A stretch of 64,000 nt of DNA from Pseudomonas libanensis (GTDB lineage Bacteria; Pseudomonadota; Gammaproteobacteria; Pseudomonadales; Pseudomonadaceae), in assembly GCF_001439685.1 (NCBI RefSeq), contig NZ_JYLH01000003.1, positions 186,001 to 250,000 of the forward strand. Reading direction: 5' to 3'. Of the stretch, positions 36,268 through 45,016 are shown in pieces (positions within the stretch are counted from its first letter, which is position 1; the number at the start of each line of letters is the position of its first letter). The translations under genes and the position numbers were made by a program. The notes below the pieces were generated by a model. It did no database searches. It saw only the letters and a program-made list of their open reading frames with translations, and was not told the DNA's origin.

Positions 36268-37945
36268 TGAAAACAACACTGTCACCGTAGGCGCTGCCAT
36301 CACCGCCTTTCTCGAGCAATGCGACGTCAAGGCTGTGTTCGGTGTGATCTCGATCCACAACATGCCGATCCTCGATGCCTTTGCGGTACGCGGCAATATC
36401 CGTTTCGTCATGGCCCGGGGTGAAGCCGGCGCCGCCAACATGGCCGACGCCTATGCCCGCACCACCGGCGGCCTGGGTGTGTGCCTGACCTCCACCGGCA
36501 CCGCCGCTGGCAATGCCGCCGGCGCGATGGTCGAAGCCCAGACCGCCGGCACCCCGCTGCTGCACATCACCGGCCAAATCGAAACGCCATACCTGGACCA
36601 GGAACTGGCTTACATCCACGAAGCCCGCGACCAGCTGAACATGCTCAAGGCGGTGTCCAAGGCTGCCTTTCGCGTACGCAGTGTCGAGACCGCCCTGAGC
36701 ACCATGAAGCTCGCGGTGCAGACCGCCCTGACCGCGCCCACCGGGCCGGTCAGCGTCGAAATCCCCATCGACATCCAGTCCACCTTTATCCCGATGCCGA
36801 CCGACCTGTCGCCCCTGCCGATTCCCGTGGCCGTGCCTGCACCGGAAGCCCTCGACCTGATGGCAGACCGCCTGGCCAGCGCCAAGCGGCCGATGCTCTG
36901 GCTCGGCGGCGGCGCCCGGCATGCCGGCGCACAGGTCAAGCGCCTGCTGGCGATGGGCGTGGGCGTGATCACTTCCACGCAAGGTCGCGGCGTGGTCAAT
37001 GAAGACGACGAGCGTTGCCTGGGGGCTTTTTCGCAGAACAAGCGGGTCGAACAGTTCCTGCAAAGCTGCGATGCACTGCTGATCGCCGGCTCGCGCCTGC
37101 GCAGTAACGAAACCTTCAAGTACGCCCTGAAACTGCCTTCGAACCTCTTGCGCATCGACGCCAACCCGGCGATCGAAGGTCGCAGTTACGCCAGCGAACT
37201 GTTTGTCTGCGGCGACGCGGCACTGGCGCTCGAAGGCCTGGCTGATCGCCTGGAAGGTCGCTTGCACGCCGACCCGAGCTTTCTCGCTGAACTCAAAGCC
37301 GTACGCGAACAATCACGTAGCCAACTGATGGCCGACCTCGGGCCGTACTCGGCCATGGTCGAGCAATTGCAGGCAGTGACCGGGCGCAACTTCTCCTGGG
37401 TGCGTGATGTGACCCTGTCCAACAGCATCTGGGGCAACCGCCTGCTGACCCTGTATCACCCACGGGCGGGTGTTCATGCCTTGGGCGGCGGGATTGGCCA
37501 GGGGTTGGCCATGGGCATCGGCGCAGCGGTCGCCGCAGCGGAAACGGCGCCTGAGCGCAAAGTGTTCGCAATCGCAGGTGACGGCGGCTTCATCCTCAAC
37601 CTGGGTGAGCTGGCAACCTTGGTGCAAGAGCGCGCCAACCTGGTGATCCTGCTGATGAACGACCAGCGCTACGGGGTGATCCGCAATATTCAGGATGCGG
37701 TCTACGGCAGCCGCCACTGCTACGTCGACCTGCACACCCCGGACTACACCAAGCTCGCCGATTCCCTGGGCCTGCGCCATGGCCTGGTCACCGACCTCAA
37801 GGACTTCGGCACGGTGGTCGACAGCGCCCTGAGCCAGCCAGGCCCGTTCCTGCTGGAAGTGGACATGCTCAGCGTCGGCAACTTCGCCACCCAGTTTGCC
37901 GGCCCGCCCAACAGCGAAACCAAAGCCCAGAAGGCCACCGCCTGA
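36260..37945 (+). CDS. Thiamine-diphosphate-dependent decarboxylase-like enzyme
   Basis: A 561-residue protein of the acetolactate synthase / benzoylformate decarboxylase superfamily. The PYR domain has the cofactor-activating E55 (ARGEAGAAN); the PP domain has the ThDP motif from G440-D441-G442 to NDQ about 28 residues later; a central FAD/nucleotide-type domain lies between. It probably decarboxylates a 2-oxo acid, perhaps an aromatic or semialdehyde-yielding one, feeding the aldehyde dehydrogenase two genes on. The ATG at 36260 lies inside the SDR gene; the frame is open further upstream. Confidence 0.88.
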   Translation: MRNENNTVTVGAAITAFLEQCDVKAVFGVISIHNMPILDAFAVRGNIRFVMARGEAGAANMADAYARTTGGLGVCLTSTGTAAGNAAGAMVEAQTAGTPLLHITGQIETPYLDQELAYIHEARDQLNMLKAVSKAAFRVRSVETALSTMKLAVQTALTAPTGPVSVEIPIDIQSTFIPMPTDLSPLPIPVAVPAPEALDLMADRLASAKRPMLWLGGGARHAGAQVKRLLAMGVGVITSTQGRGVVNEDDERCLGAFSQNKRVEQFLQSCDALLIAGSRLRSNETFKYALKLPSNLLRIDANPAIEGRSYASELFVCGDAALALEGLADRLEGRLHADPSFLAELKAVREQSRSQLMADLGPYSAMVEQLQAVTGRNFSWVRDVTLSNSIWGNRLLTLYHPRAGVHALGGGIGQGLAMGIGAAVAAAETAPERKVFAIAGDGGFILNLGELATLVQERANLVILLMNDQRYGVIRNIQDAVYGSRHCYVDLHTPDYTKLADSLGLRHGLVTDLKDFGTVVDSALSQPGPFLLEVDMLSVGNFATQFAGPPNSETKAQKATA

Positions 37946-37955
37946 GGATCGCACC

Positions 37956-38759
37956 ATGTTGCATATCACCATGATCGGCTGCGGCGCCATTGGCGTCGGT
38001 GTGCTGGAGCTGCTGGAGAACGATCCACAGCTGTGCGTGGATTACGTCATCGCGTCCGAGGGTTCCGAGGCCTTGGTGCGCCAGCGCCTGGCCAGTTTCA
38101 AACAGCCGCCGCAGGTGCTGACGGCCTTGCCCGCCAATGCCCGCCCGGACCTGCTGGTGGAATGCGCCGGGCACCTCGCCATTGAAGAACATGTGCTGCC
38201 GGCCCTGGAGCGTGGCATTGCCTGCCTGATTGTGTCGGTGGGCGCGCTGTCCGAAGTCGGCCTGGTGGAACGCCTGGAGGCGGCCGCCGAACGCGGCAAG
38301 ACCCGCATCGAGTTGCTGCCCGGCGCCATCGGCGGCATCGATGCGCTGTCGGCGGCCAAGGTCGGCGGGCTGGACGCGGTCAACTACACCGGCCGCAAGC
38401 CGGCTCGCGCCTGGAAGAACACCCCCGGCGAACAGGCCTGCGACCTGGACACCATCGAGGAAGCCACGGTGATCTTCCAGGGCAGCGCCCGCGAGGCTGC
38501 GCGGCTGTACCCCAAGAACGCCAACGTCGCGGCCACTCTGTCGCTGGCCGGGCTGGGCCTGGACCGCACCCATGTGACGTTGATCGCCGACCCTCACAGC
38601 GATGAAAACGTTCACCACTTCGAAGCCCGGGGCGCCTTTGGCCGCTTCGAGTTGAGCCTGCGCGGCAAGCCCTTGCTGGCCAACCCGAAGACCTCGGCGC
38701 TGACCGTGTATAGCGTGGTCCGTGCCTTGGGCAACCATGCCCACGCGATTTCCATTTAG
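37956..38759 (+). CDS. L-aspartate dehydrogenase-like protein
   Basis: A 267-residue protein of the AspDH/NadX family: Rossmann GCGAIGVGVLELL at 8-20, VECAGHLAIEEHVLPALE, the domain GAIGGIDALSAAK, and NPKTSALTVYSVVRAL at the C terminus. AspDH catalyses aspartate + NAD(P) = iminosuccinate/oxaloacetate + NADH + ammonia. The P. aeruginosa enzyme (PA3505, from memory) sits in the same gene order. Inside a degradative operon a role in NAD synthesis is less likely than handling of an amino or imino acid intermediate. Confidence 0.85.
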   Translation: MLHITMIGCGAIGVGVLELLENDPQLCVDYVIASEGSEALVRQRLASFKQPPQVLTALPANARPDLLVECAGHLAIEEHVLPALERGIACLIVSVGALSEVGLVERLEAAAERGKTRIELLPGAIGGIDALSAAKVGGLDAVNYTGRKPARAWKNTPGEQACDLDTIEEATVIFQGSAREAARLYPKNANVAATLSLAGLGLDRTHVTLIADPHSDENVHHFEARGAFGRFELSLRGKPLLANPKTSALTVYSVVRALGNHAHAISI

Positions 38760-38768
38760 GAGCCGTCG

Positions 38769-40265
38769 ATGAACACCGAACAGACATTACCCATCTGCAT
38801 CGCCGGCCAGTGGCGCCCAGGCCGTGGCGAGCGTTATGCCAGCCGCTACCCGGCCACCGGCGAAGCCGTGGCCTGGCTCAATGCCGCCGACCTGCAGGAT
38901 GTAGAGGAGGCCATCCAGGGCGCGCACCAGGCATTCCTGCACAGCGGCTGGGCCCAGCGCAAACCCCACGAGCGGGCCGGCGTGCTGTATCGCATCGCCG
39001 AGTTGATCCGCCTGCACAGCGAAGAGCTGGCGCAACTGCAGCGGCAGGACAACGGCAAGCCGATCAATGAAACCCGCGCCCTGGTAGCCAGTGCGGCCGG
39101 CACCTTTCAGTTTTTCGCCGCAGCCTGCGAAACCCTGGAAGAAACCATCACGCCGTCACGCGGTGATTTCGTCAGCATGAGCGTGTATGAACCGATGGGC
39201 GTGGTCGCTGCGATCACCCCGTGGAACTCGCCGATTGCCAGCGAGGCGCAGAAGGTTGCGCCGGCACTGGCGGCGGGCAATGCGGTGGTGATCAAGCCTG
39301 CGGAAATTACCCCGCTGCTGGCCCTGCGCCTGGCGCGTCTGTGTGAAGAGGCGGGCCTGCCCAAGGGCTTGATCAGCGTGCTGCCGGGCAAGGGTTCGTT
39401 GCTGGGGGATGCGCTGACGCGCCACCCGCTGATCAAGCGCGTGTCGTTTACCGGGGGTACGCGCACTGGCAAGCACATCGCCCATATTGCCGCCGACAAA
39501 ATGATGCCGGTGTCCCTGGAACTGGGCGGCAAATCACCGACCATCGTCCTCGATGACGCCGACCTTGAGCATGCGGTGGCCGGGGTGCTGTACGGTATTT
39601 TCAGTTCGTCGGGCGAAGCCTGTATCGCCGGCTCGCGATTGTTTATCGCCCGCGCCTTGTACGAGCCGTTCATGCAGCGCCTGGTCGCCGCCGCCGCGAA
39701 CCTGCGGGTGGGCGACCCGGCCGACGAGCATACACAGATGGGCCCGTTGATCAGCGCCAGTCATCGCGAATCCGTGGAGCGTTACGTCGCCCTCGGCCTG
39801 GCCGAAGGGGGGCGCCTGCGCCTGGGTGGGCAGCGCCCCAGCGGTGGTATGTATGACCAGGGTTACTTCTACCCGCCGACCATCCTGGAGGGCCTGAGCA
39901 ACCACCAGCAGGTGTGCCAGGAGGAAATCTTCGGCCCGGTGCTGGTGGCAATGCCGTTCGACGACGAAGCCCAACTGCTGGAACAAGCCAACGACAGCGT
40001 CTACGCCCTCGCCGCCGGAATCTGGACCCGTGACTACAAACGCGCCTGGGCCCTGGGCCGGCGCTTGCAGGCCGGTACGGTGTGGATCAACACCTACAAG
40101 CAGTTCTCGATTTCCACGCCATTCGGCGGCTGGCGCGACAGCGGCCTGGGCCGTGAAAAAGGTCGCCTGGGCATCCTGCAGTACATGGAACAGAAGAGCC
40201 TCTACTGGGGCATGAACGAACAGCCACTGGCCTGGGCCGGTGTGCCACGAGAGGTAGCGCAATGA
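38769..40265 (+). CDS. Aldehyde dehydrogenase
   Basis: A 498-residue NAD(P)-dependent ALDH. Catalytic C285 (SSGEACIAGSR), general base E251 (LELGGKSP), and the nucleotide-binding PWNSP and FTGGTRTGKHIA motifs are present. It should oxidise an aldehyde made by the cluster, plausibly that released by the ThDP enzyme. It starts 9 bases after the AspDH-like gene and overlaps the VOC gene by 4 bases. Confidence 0.94.
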   Translation: MNTEQTLPICIAGQWRPGRGERYASRYPATGEAVAWLNAADLQDVEEAIQGAHQAFLHSGWAQRKPHERAGVLYRIAELIRLHSEELAQLQRQDNGKPINETRALVASAAGTFQFFAAACETLEETITPSRGDFVSMSVYEPMGVVAAITPWNSPIASEAQKVAPALAAGNAVVIKPAEITPLLALRLARLCEEAGLPKGLISVLPGKGSLLGDALTRHPLIKRVSFTGGTRTGKHIAHIAADKMMPVSLELGGKSPTIVLDDADLEHAVAGVLYGIFSSSGEACIAGSRLFIARALYEPFMQRLVAAAANLRVGDPADEHTQMGPLISASHRESVERYVALGLAEGGRLRLGGQRPSGGMYDQGYFYPPTILEGLSNHQQVCQEEIFGPVLVAMPFDDEAQLLEQANDSVYALAAGIWTRDYKRAWALGRRLQAGTVWINTYKQFSISTPFGGWRDSGLGREKGRLGILQYMEQKSLYWGMNEQPLAWAGVPREVAQ

Positions 40266-41227
40266 GCGTTTTAGGTATTGATGAAGTCACTTATGGCGTC
40301 GAGGACCTGGACACCTGCGTACGTTTTTTCAGGGACTGGGGCCTGACCCAAGTCAGCGCGCAACCGGACGAAGTGGTGTTCGAGACCCTCAATGGCTGCC
40401 GCGTAGTGCTCGCGGACCTGAACAAACCGGGCCTGCCGCCGGCCATCGAAGCCGGCTCCACGGTGCGCGAAGTAGTCTGGGGCGTGGCCAGCACCGCCGA
40501 CCTGGCGCTGTACAGCCAACGCATCGCCAATGACCCGGGGTTTGTCGAATGTGACGGGCGCATCGGCTGCACCGACCCCAACGGCCTGGCGATCCGCCTG
40601 CAAGTCACGCGCAAGCGTGAACTGGAGATTGAATGCAGCGGCCACAACACCTGGCAGACCAAGGGCCGGATCAACAAGGCGGCGCCGATCTATGAGCGCG
40701 CCACGCCGATTGAAGTTGGCCACGTGGTGTTTTTCGTCAAGGACGTGAACGCCTGCGAAGCCTTCTACCACGAGCGCTTCGGCTTCCAGGCCTCGGACCG
40801 TTACCCGGACCGCGGCGCCTTCCTGCGCACCGCCGAAGAAGGCGGCCACCACGACCTGTTCATGTTGCAACTGCCGGCACCACGGGCCGGACTGAACCAT
40901 GTGGCGTTTACCGTGCGCGATGTTCACGAAGTGTTTGGCGGTGGCATGCATGTGTCCCGCAGCGGCTGGCCGACCGAAATCGGGCCGGGCCGCCACCCGG
41001 TGTCATCAGCGTTTTTCTGGTACTTCAAGAACCCGGCGGGCGCGCTGGTGGAGTACTACGCCGATGAAGACCAACTGACCGGCGAATGGCAGCCCCGCAC
41101 CTTTGAGCCCGGCCCCACGGTGTTTGCTGAATGGGCAATCGCTGGCGGTATCGACGGCAACACCCGGCGCCAGCAACACGTCGAGGCGCCGCAAGGCAAG
41201 TTCCTCACCGACAAACCGAAATCTTGA
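40262..41227 (+). CDS. Two-domain VOC protein, extradiol dioxygenase-like
   Basis: A 321-residue protein of two vicinal-oxygen-chelate modules (1-120 and 145-290). The second keeps a complete 2-His-1-carboxylate set at the positions used by type I extradiol dioxygenases: H154 (VGHVVFFV), H213 (LNHVAFTV) and E264 (ALVEYYAD). This suggests an Fe(II) ring-cleaving dioxygenase acting on a catechol-type product. The first module lacks these ligands, as in two-domain extradiol enzymes. Confidence 0.85.
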   Translation: MSVLGIDEVTYGVEDLDTCVRFFRDWGLTQVSAQPDEVVFETLNGCRVVLADLNKPGLPPAIEAGSTVREVVWGVASTADLALYSQRIANDPGFVECDGRIGCTDPNGLAIRLQVTRKRELEIECSGHNTWQTKGRINKAAPIYERATPIEVGHVVFFVKDVNACEAFYHERFGFQASDRYPDRGAFLRTAEEGGHHDLFMLQLPAPRAGLNHVAFTVRDVHEVFGGGMHVSRSGWPTEIGPGRHPVSSAFFWYFKNPAGALVEYYADEDQLTGEWQPRTFEPGPTVFAEWAIAGGIDGNTRRQQHVEAPQGKFLTDKPKS

Positions 41228-41240
41228 GCAGGAGTCGCCC

Positions 41241-42383
41241 ATGCCTTCCCTGAATATTGCTATCGCCGGTGCCGGTATCGGCGGCCTGACCGCCGCCATC
41301 GCCCTGCATCGCGCCGGTCACCAGGTCACCGTGTTCGAACAGTCCAAGGCTTTTTTGCGCGTCGGTGCCGATATCAACCTCACACCCAACGCGGTCCGTG
41401 CACTGGATGGCCTGGGCATTGGCCCTGCCGTACGCATCCCGGCCGCTCGCCCCACTCACCGCATCAGCCGCATGTGGGACACCGGCGAGGAGACTTCGCG
41501 CCTGGAAATGTCCGACGCCGCCGAACAGAAATACGGCGCGCCGCAATTGACCATCCACCGCGCCGACCTGCTCGCAGCCCTGGCCAAGGTGTTCCCACTG
41601 AACCAGGTGCAGTTCGCCAAGCGTGCCGAACGGGTAGAACAAGCTGATGACGGCATCACCTTGCACTTCAAGGATGGCAGCCAGCACCGCTGTGACGTAT
41701 TGATCGGCGCCGACGGTATCCATTCGGTGGTGCGCAACGCGCTGTTTGGCGAAGAACACCCGCGTTTTACCGGTGTGGTGGCCTATCGCGCTGTGGTGCC
41801 GGCCGAGCACGTCGCGCATGTGCCAAACATCCAGGCGTTCACCAAATGGTGGGGGCCGAACCCGCAAAGCCAGATCGTCACTTTCCCGCTGAACCAGGGC
41901 AAAGACATCTTCATCTTCGCCACCACCGCCCAGGACAGCTGGCACGAAGAGTCGTGGACCAGCGCCGGCGATGCCGATGAGCTGCGTAGTCACTACCAGG
42001 CGTTCCATCCGGACGCCCGCGCCCTGCTTGATGCCTGCACCGATGTGCTCAAGACCGCGCTGTATGAGCGCGACCCGCTGCCGTTCTGGTCCAAGGGCGC
42101 GATCACCCTGCTGGGCGATGCCTGCCACCCGATGATGCCGTTCATGGCTCAGGGCGCGGGCCAGGCCATCGAAGATGCGGTGGTGCTTGCCCGCCACCTG
42201 CAAGACCTCGACAGCCAGGCTTCGGTCGCCGACGCGTTGCAGGCTTACCAGCAAGCGCGCCTGGAACGCACCAGCCAGATCCAGATCGGCTCGCGGGGCA
42301 ACCAGTGGCTCAAGGACGGCGGTAACGCCGATTGGGTCTACGGCTACGACGCCTGGGGCGTCTCGACCACTCACGCAGCCTGA
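41241..42383 (+). CDS. FAD-dependent aromatic hydroxylase
   Basis: A 380-residue group A flavoprotein monooxygenase, close in style to salicylate hydroxylase and 6-hydroxynicotinate 3-monooxygenase. Seen: GAGIGGLTAAIALHRAG at 9-25, the DG motif VLIGADGIHSVVRN near 160, the FAD/ribityl motif GDACHPMMPFMAQGAGQAIEDA near 295, and the C-terminal WVYGYDAWG that is also typical of NicC-like proteins. It would hydroxylate, possibly decarboxylate, an aromatic or pyridine acid using NAD(P)H and oxygen. Confidence 0.9.
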   Translation: MPSLNIAIAGAGIGGLTAAIALHRAGHQVTVFEQSKAFLRVGADINLTPNAVRALDGLGIGPAVRIPAARPTHRISRMWDTGEETSRLEMSDAAEQKYGAPQLTIHRADLLAALAKVFPLNQVQFAKRAERVEQADDGITLHFKDGSQHRCDVLIGADGIHSVVRNALFGEEHPRFTGVVAYRAVVPAEHVAHVPNIQAFTKWWGPNPQSQIVTFPLNQGKDIFIFATTAQDSWHEESWTSAGDADELRSHYQAFHPDARALLDACTDVLKTALYERDPLPFWSKGAITLLGDACHPMMPFMAQGAGQAIEDAVVLARHLQDLDSQASVADALQAYQQARLERTSQIQIGSRGNQWLKDGGNADWVYGYDAWGVSTTHAA

Positions 42384-42400
42384 ATACGGAGGTCAACACC

Positions 42401-42628
42401 ATGAGTACTCACGAACCCTATCTGCAACCCCATCAGGCACGTAAACGGCCCAACACCCAGTTCGAAGAGTTGCTGGGCGACTCCATCGAGCGCGCCTTTG
42501 GCAGTGGCGTGACCGAACTGCCGGCCCTGCTCGCGCACTTGAACCTGGCCGGCCCGCCGTGCCCGCTGACCAGCGGCGAATGGACCGAAGATGCCTACAA
42601 AACCCTGATGGCCCGGCTGGGCGAATGA
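42401..42628 (+). CDS. Small 75-residue protein of the cluster
   Basis: A 75-residue soluble protein (MSTHEPYLQPHQARKRPNTQ...) with a predicted helix pair around FEELLGDSIERAFGSGVTELPALLAHLNLAG and a C-terminal SGEWTEDAYKTLMARLG. It has a good RBS (GGAGGT) 17 bases after the hydroxylase gene and 19 bases before the Rieske gene, so it is a real member of the operon. I do not recognise its function; small helical proteins next to oxygenases can be effector or accessory subunits. Confidence 0.75.
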   Translation: MSTHEPYLQPHQARKRPNTQFEELLGDSIERAFGSGVTELPALLAHLNLAGPPCPLTSGEWTEDAYKTLMARLGE

Positions 42629-42647
42629 CCCGGCAGAAGGAATAAAA

Positions 42648-43682
42648 ATGAACATGCAACTGACCGTCGACCCTGTTGAACAGCATTTGGCCAATGGCCT
42701 CAAAGACCTCTGGTTCCCGGTATTGCCGTCGGACCTTTTGGGTGAGAAGCCGCTGTCGATACGCCGCCTGGGCTACAAGATCGCCCTGTGGCGCGACAAC
42801 GATGGCAGCGTCCACGCGCTGGAAGACCATTGCCCCCATCGCGGCGCCCCGCTGTCCCAAGGGCCGGTGCTGGGCGATCGCCTGCAATGCCCGTATCACG
42901 GCGTTGAGGTGCGCTGCGACGGTACCGTCACCAAAGTCCCCGGCAGCCCCGGCTGCAAGCTTGAAGGCAGCCGGCCCACGCGTATGTTCCACACCCGCGA
43001 AGCCGCAGGTGCGATCTTTTTGTTCAACGCCACCGACCCGCACCTGGACGTTGCGCCGGAGCTGGTGCTGCCCGAACAATTGACCTCGCCCGAGTGGAGC
43101 AGCTTCGTCTGCTACACCGAGTGGAAAGGCGACTATCGCTACGTGATCGACAACGTCATGGACCCGATGCACGGCACCTACCTGCACAAGATGTCGCACT
43201 CGATGAGCGAAGGCGAAGCCACCGCCAAGTTCGTCACCCGCGACACCGACACCGGCTTTTTCTTCGAGAAGGAAGGCCAGCGCGGCGTGAACTTCGATTG
43301 GACCGAGTTCGTGGACAACGGCTGCCACTGGCTGCGCCTGGAAATCCCCTATCCGAAAACCGGTGGACCCGGCGGCAACTTCACCATCATCGGCAGTTAC
43401 ACCCCCAGCAGTCGTTCGCTGGCCGCAGCGTTCCACTGGCGCTGCCGCCCGCTGACCGGCTGGCAGCGCGACACCTGGCGGTTCCTGTACAAGAACCGTC
43501 TGGAAGCGCGGCATTGGGCGGTGCTGGAACAAGACCGGGTGCTACTGGAGTTCATGGAGCCGGATGCCAACCAACGTGAAAACCTCTACCAGCACGACTT
43601 GGGCGTGGTGCGGCTGCGGCGCTACCTGAAGAACGCCGCCAAAGCCCAGCTCGAACTGATCGACGCGAAGCAATTGCCATGA
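42648..43682 (+). CDS. Rieske non-haem iron oxygenase, alpha subunit
   Basis: A 344-residue VanA-like oxygenase. The Rieske centre has C62-x-H64 and C81-x-x-H84; the mononuclear iron site shows N169-x-x-D172-x-x-H175-x4-H180 (D172 is the bridging Asp). The C-terminal domain is of the short SRPBCC type found in O- or N-demethylases and related monooxygenases. It probably starts the pathway by hydroxylation or demethylation. The next gene, overlapping by 4 bases, is its reductase; no beta subunit is present. Confidence 0.92.
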   Translation: MNMQLTVDPVEQHLANGLKDLWFPVLPSDLLGEKPLSIRRLGYKIALWRDNDGSVHALEDHCPHRGAPLSQGPVLGDRLQCPYHGVEVRCDGTVTKVPGSPGCKLEGSRPTRMFHTREAAGAIFLFNATDPHLDVAPELVLPEQLTSPEWSSFVCYTEWKGDYRYVIDNVMDPMHGTYLHKMSHSMSEGEATAKFVTRDTDTGFFFEKEGQRGVNFDWTEFVDNGCHWLRLEIPYPKTGGPGGNFTIIGSYTPSSRSLAAAFHWRCRPLTGWQRDTWRFLYKNRLEARHWAVLEQDRVLLEFMEPDANQRENLYQHDLGVVRLRRYLKNAAKAQLELIDAKQLP

Positions 43683-44638
43683 ATAAAGCCGCGCTCCTCA
43701 ACGCCCGCGTCCACACCCTGCGCTATGAAGCCGAAGGCATCATCAGCGTCGAGCTGCGGCCTTTGGGCGATACCGTGTTCCCGCCGTTCGACGCGGGTTC
43801 GCACATCGACCTGCACCTGGCCAACGGCCTGGTGCGCAGTTATTCGCTGCTCAATTCGCCCAGCGACCGTGGGCGGTATGTGGTCGGTATCCTGCGTGAC
43901 CGCAACAGCCGTGGCGGTTCGGAATACGTGCACAGCCAGTTGCGGGTCGGCATGCCGTTGTCGATCTCGCCGCCGCGCAATAACTTCGAGCTGGACCTGA
44001 GCGCCAGCCACAGTGTGCTGGTGGCCGGCGGTATCGGTATCACGCCGATTTACTGCATGTTCCGCCAGTTGCTGGCGCTGGGAAAATCCGCCGAGTTGAT
44101 CTACTGCGCCCGCTCACGCCAGGAAGCGGCGCTGGTGGAAGCCTTGAGTGGGCTCGATGCGCGAGTGACCTACCACTTCAACGACGAAAAAGGCGTGCCC
44201 CCCGATCTTGCCGCCTACCTCGCCGGCCAACCTGCGGATACGCACCTGTATTGCTGCGGCCCGACGCCGATGCTCGACGCCTTCGAAAGTACCTGTGAGC
44301 GCCTGGGTTATCCCCATGCCCACATCGAGCGCTTTGCCGCCGCCGAACTGCCCCCCAGCGAAGACGCCCAGAGCAGTTACCGTGTTGAATTGAAAAGGTC
44401 CGGCAAAACCCTGGCGGTGGAACCCGGCTTGAGTTTGCTGGATGTGCTGCTGGAGGCGGGCTGCGACATTGATCACAGCTGCCGCGAAGGCGTCTGTGGC
44501 TCCTGCGAGACGCGGGTGGTGGAAGGCGAAATCGACCACCGCGATGGGGTGCTGACCAAGTCCGAGCGGGCAGCGAACACGTCGATGATGGTGTGCGTTT
44601 CCGGCTGCAAGAGCCAACGGTTGGTGCTCGACCTCTAG
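43679..44638 (+). CDS. VanB-type reductase of the Rieske oxygenase
   Basis: A 319-residue PDR/VanB-family protein: FMN-binding barrel (about 1-105, VRSYSLLNSP), NAD-binding domain (about 105-220, LVAGGIGITPIY) and a C-terminal plant-type 2Fe-2S domain (DIDHSCREGVCGSCETRV, then MVCVSGC). It passes electrons from NADH to the preceding oxygenase. The 4-base overlap supports one two-component enzyme. Confidence 0.94.
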   Translation: MNKAALLNARVHTLRYEAEGIISVELRPLGDTVFPPFDAGSHIDLHLANGLVRSYSLLNSPSDRGRYVVGILRDRNSRGGSEYVHSQLRVGMPLSISPPRNNFELDLSASHSVLVAGGIGITPIYCMFRQLLALGKSAELIYCARSRQEAALVEALSGLDARVTYHFNDEKGVPPDLAAYLAGQPADTHLYCCGPTPMLDAFESTCERLGYPHAHIERFAAAELPPSEDAQSSYRVELKRSGKTLAVEPGLSLLDVLLEAGCDIDHSCREGVCGSCETRVVEGEIDHRDGVLTKSERAANTSMMVCVSGCKSQRLVLDL

Positions 44639-44648
44639 CCCCCTACCC

Positions 44649-44680
44649 CTTGTAGGAGCGAGCAAGCTCGCTTCTACAAG
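44649..44680. repeat. REP-like hairpin ending the catabolic operon
   Basis: CTTGTAGGAGCGAGC and its near-complement form a hairpin 11 bases after the reductase gene. It is a divergent GTAGGAG-type REP and could act as a 3' mRNA end. Confidence 0.7.
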
Positions 44681-44852
44681 ATCATCCGCAAAATGCCCGT
44701 TTCATTGGCAGCGTGCAATAAATACGCACCTATCACGGGCAACTTTGTTACCGCACTTGCGGGTTGTTTCATGGGTTATACAACCAGCTTCGTTTTCCAT
44801 ATAAACAATTGTTTCTAATGATATTTTTATAAAACACAAACTAACAAGCCGC

Positions 44853-44869
44853 CTGGCACACTTCCTGCT
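44853..44869 (+). promoter_or_regulatory. Possible sigma-54 (-24/-12) promoter of the porin gene
   Basis: CTGGCACACTTCCTGCT keeps GG-N10-GC and the TGGCAC of the -24 element. A similar element occurs before the ABC operon (29690-29706). Confidence 0.42.
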
Positions 44870-44899
44870 CTACTCCTGCGCATTCACTGATTAAACGGC

Positions 44900-44915
44900 G
44901 TTTCGCCGATAAAAC
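44900..44915. promoter_or_regulatory. IclR-type operator candidate O4 (porin)
   Basis: GTTTCGCCGATAAAAC, within a 25-bp block 22/25 identical to that of O3 at the other promoter. It is about 100 bp before the porin start and links the porin to the same regulator. Confidence 0.62.
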
Positions 44916-45016
44916 AATAAGAACCAACACTTAAACTCGGTAAGACCCGCTCCCTCCTTAGTTGCCTTTAAAGGCAAGCGGACGAGTGTTGCCGATCACC
45001 CGGTAGAGAGGTCTCT

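Larger units (their letters stand above)
44681..45016 (+). promoter_or_regulatory. Promoter region of the porin gene
   Basis: About 335 bases without a gene, AT-rich. It contains a block at 44797-44819 shared with the first promoter of the cluster, a possible sigma-54 site, the 25-bp shared block at 44892-44916 and further half sites such as GTTTCAT (44766) and TATAAAAC (44828). No small gene was found. Confidence 0.6.
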
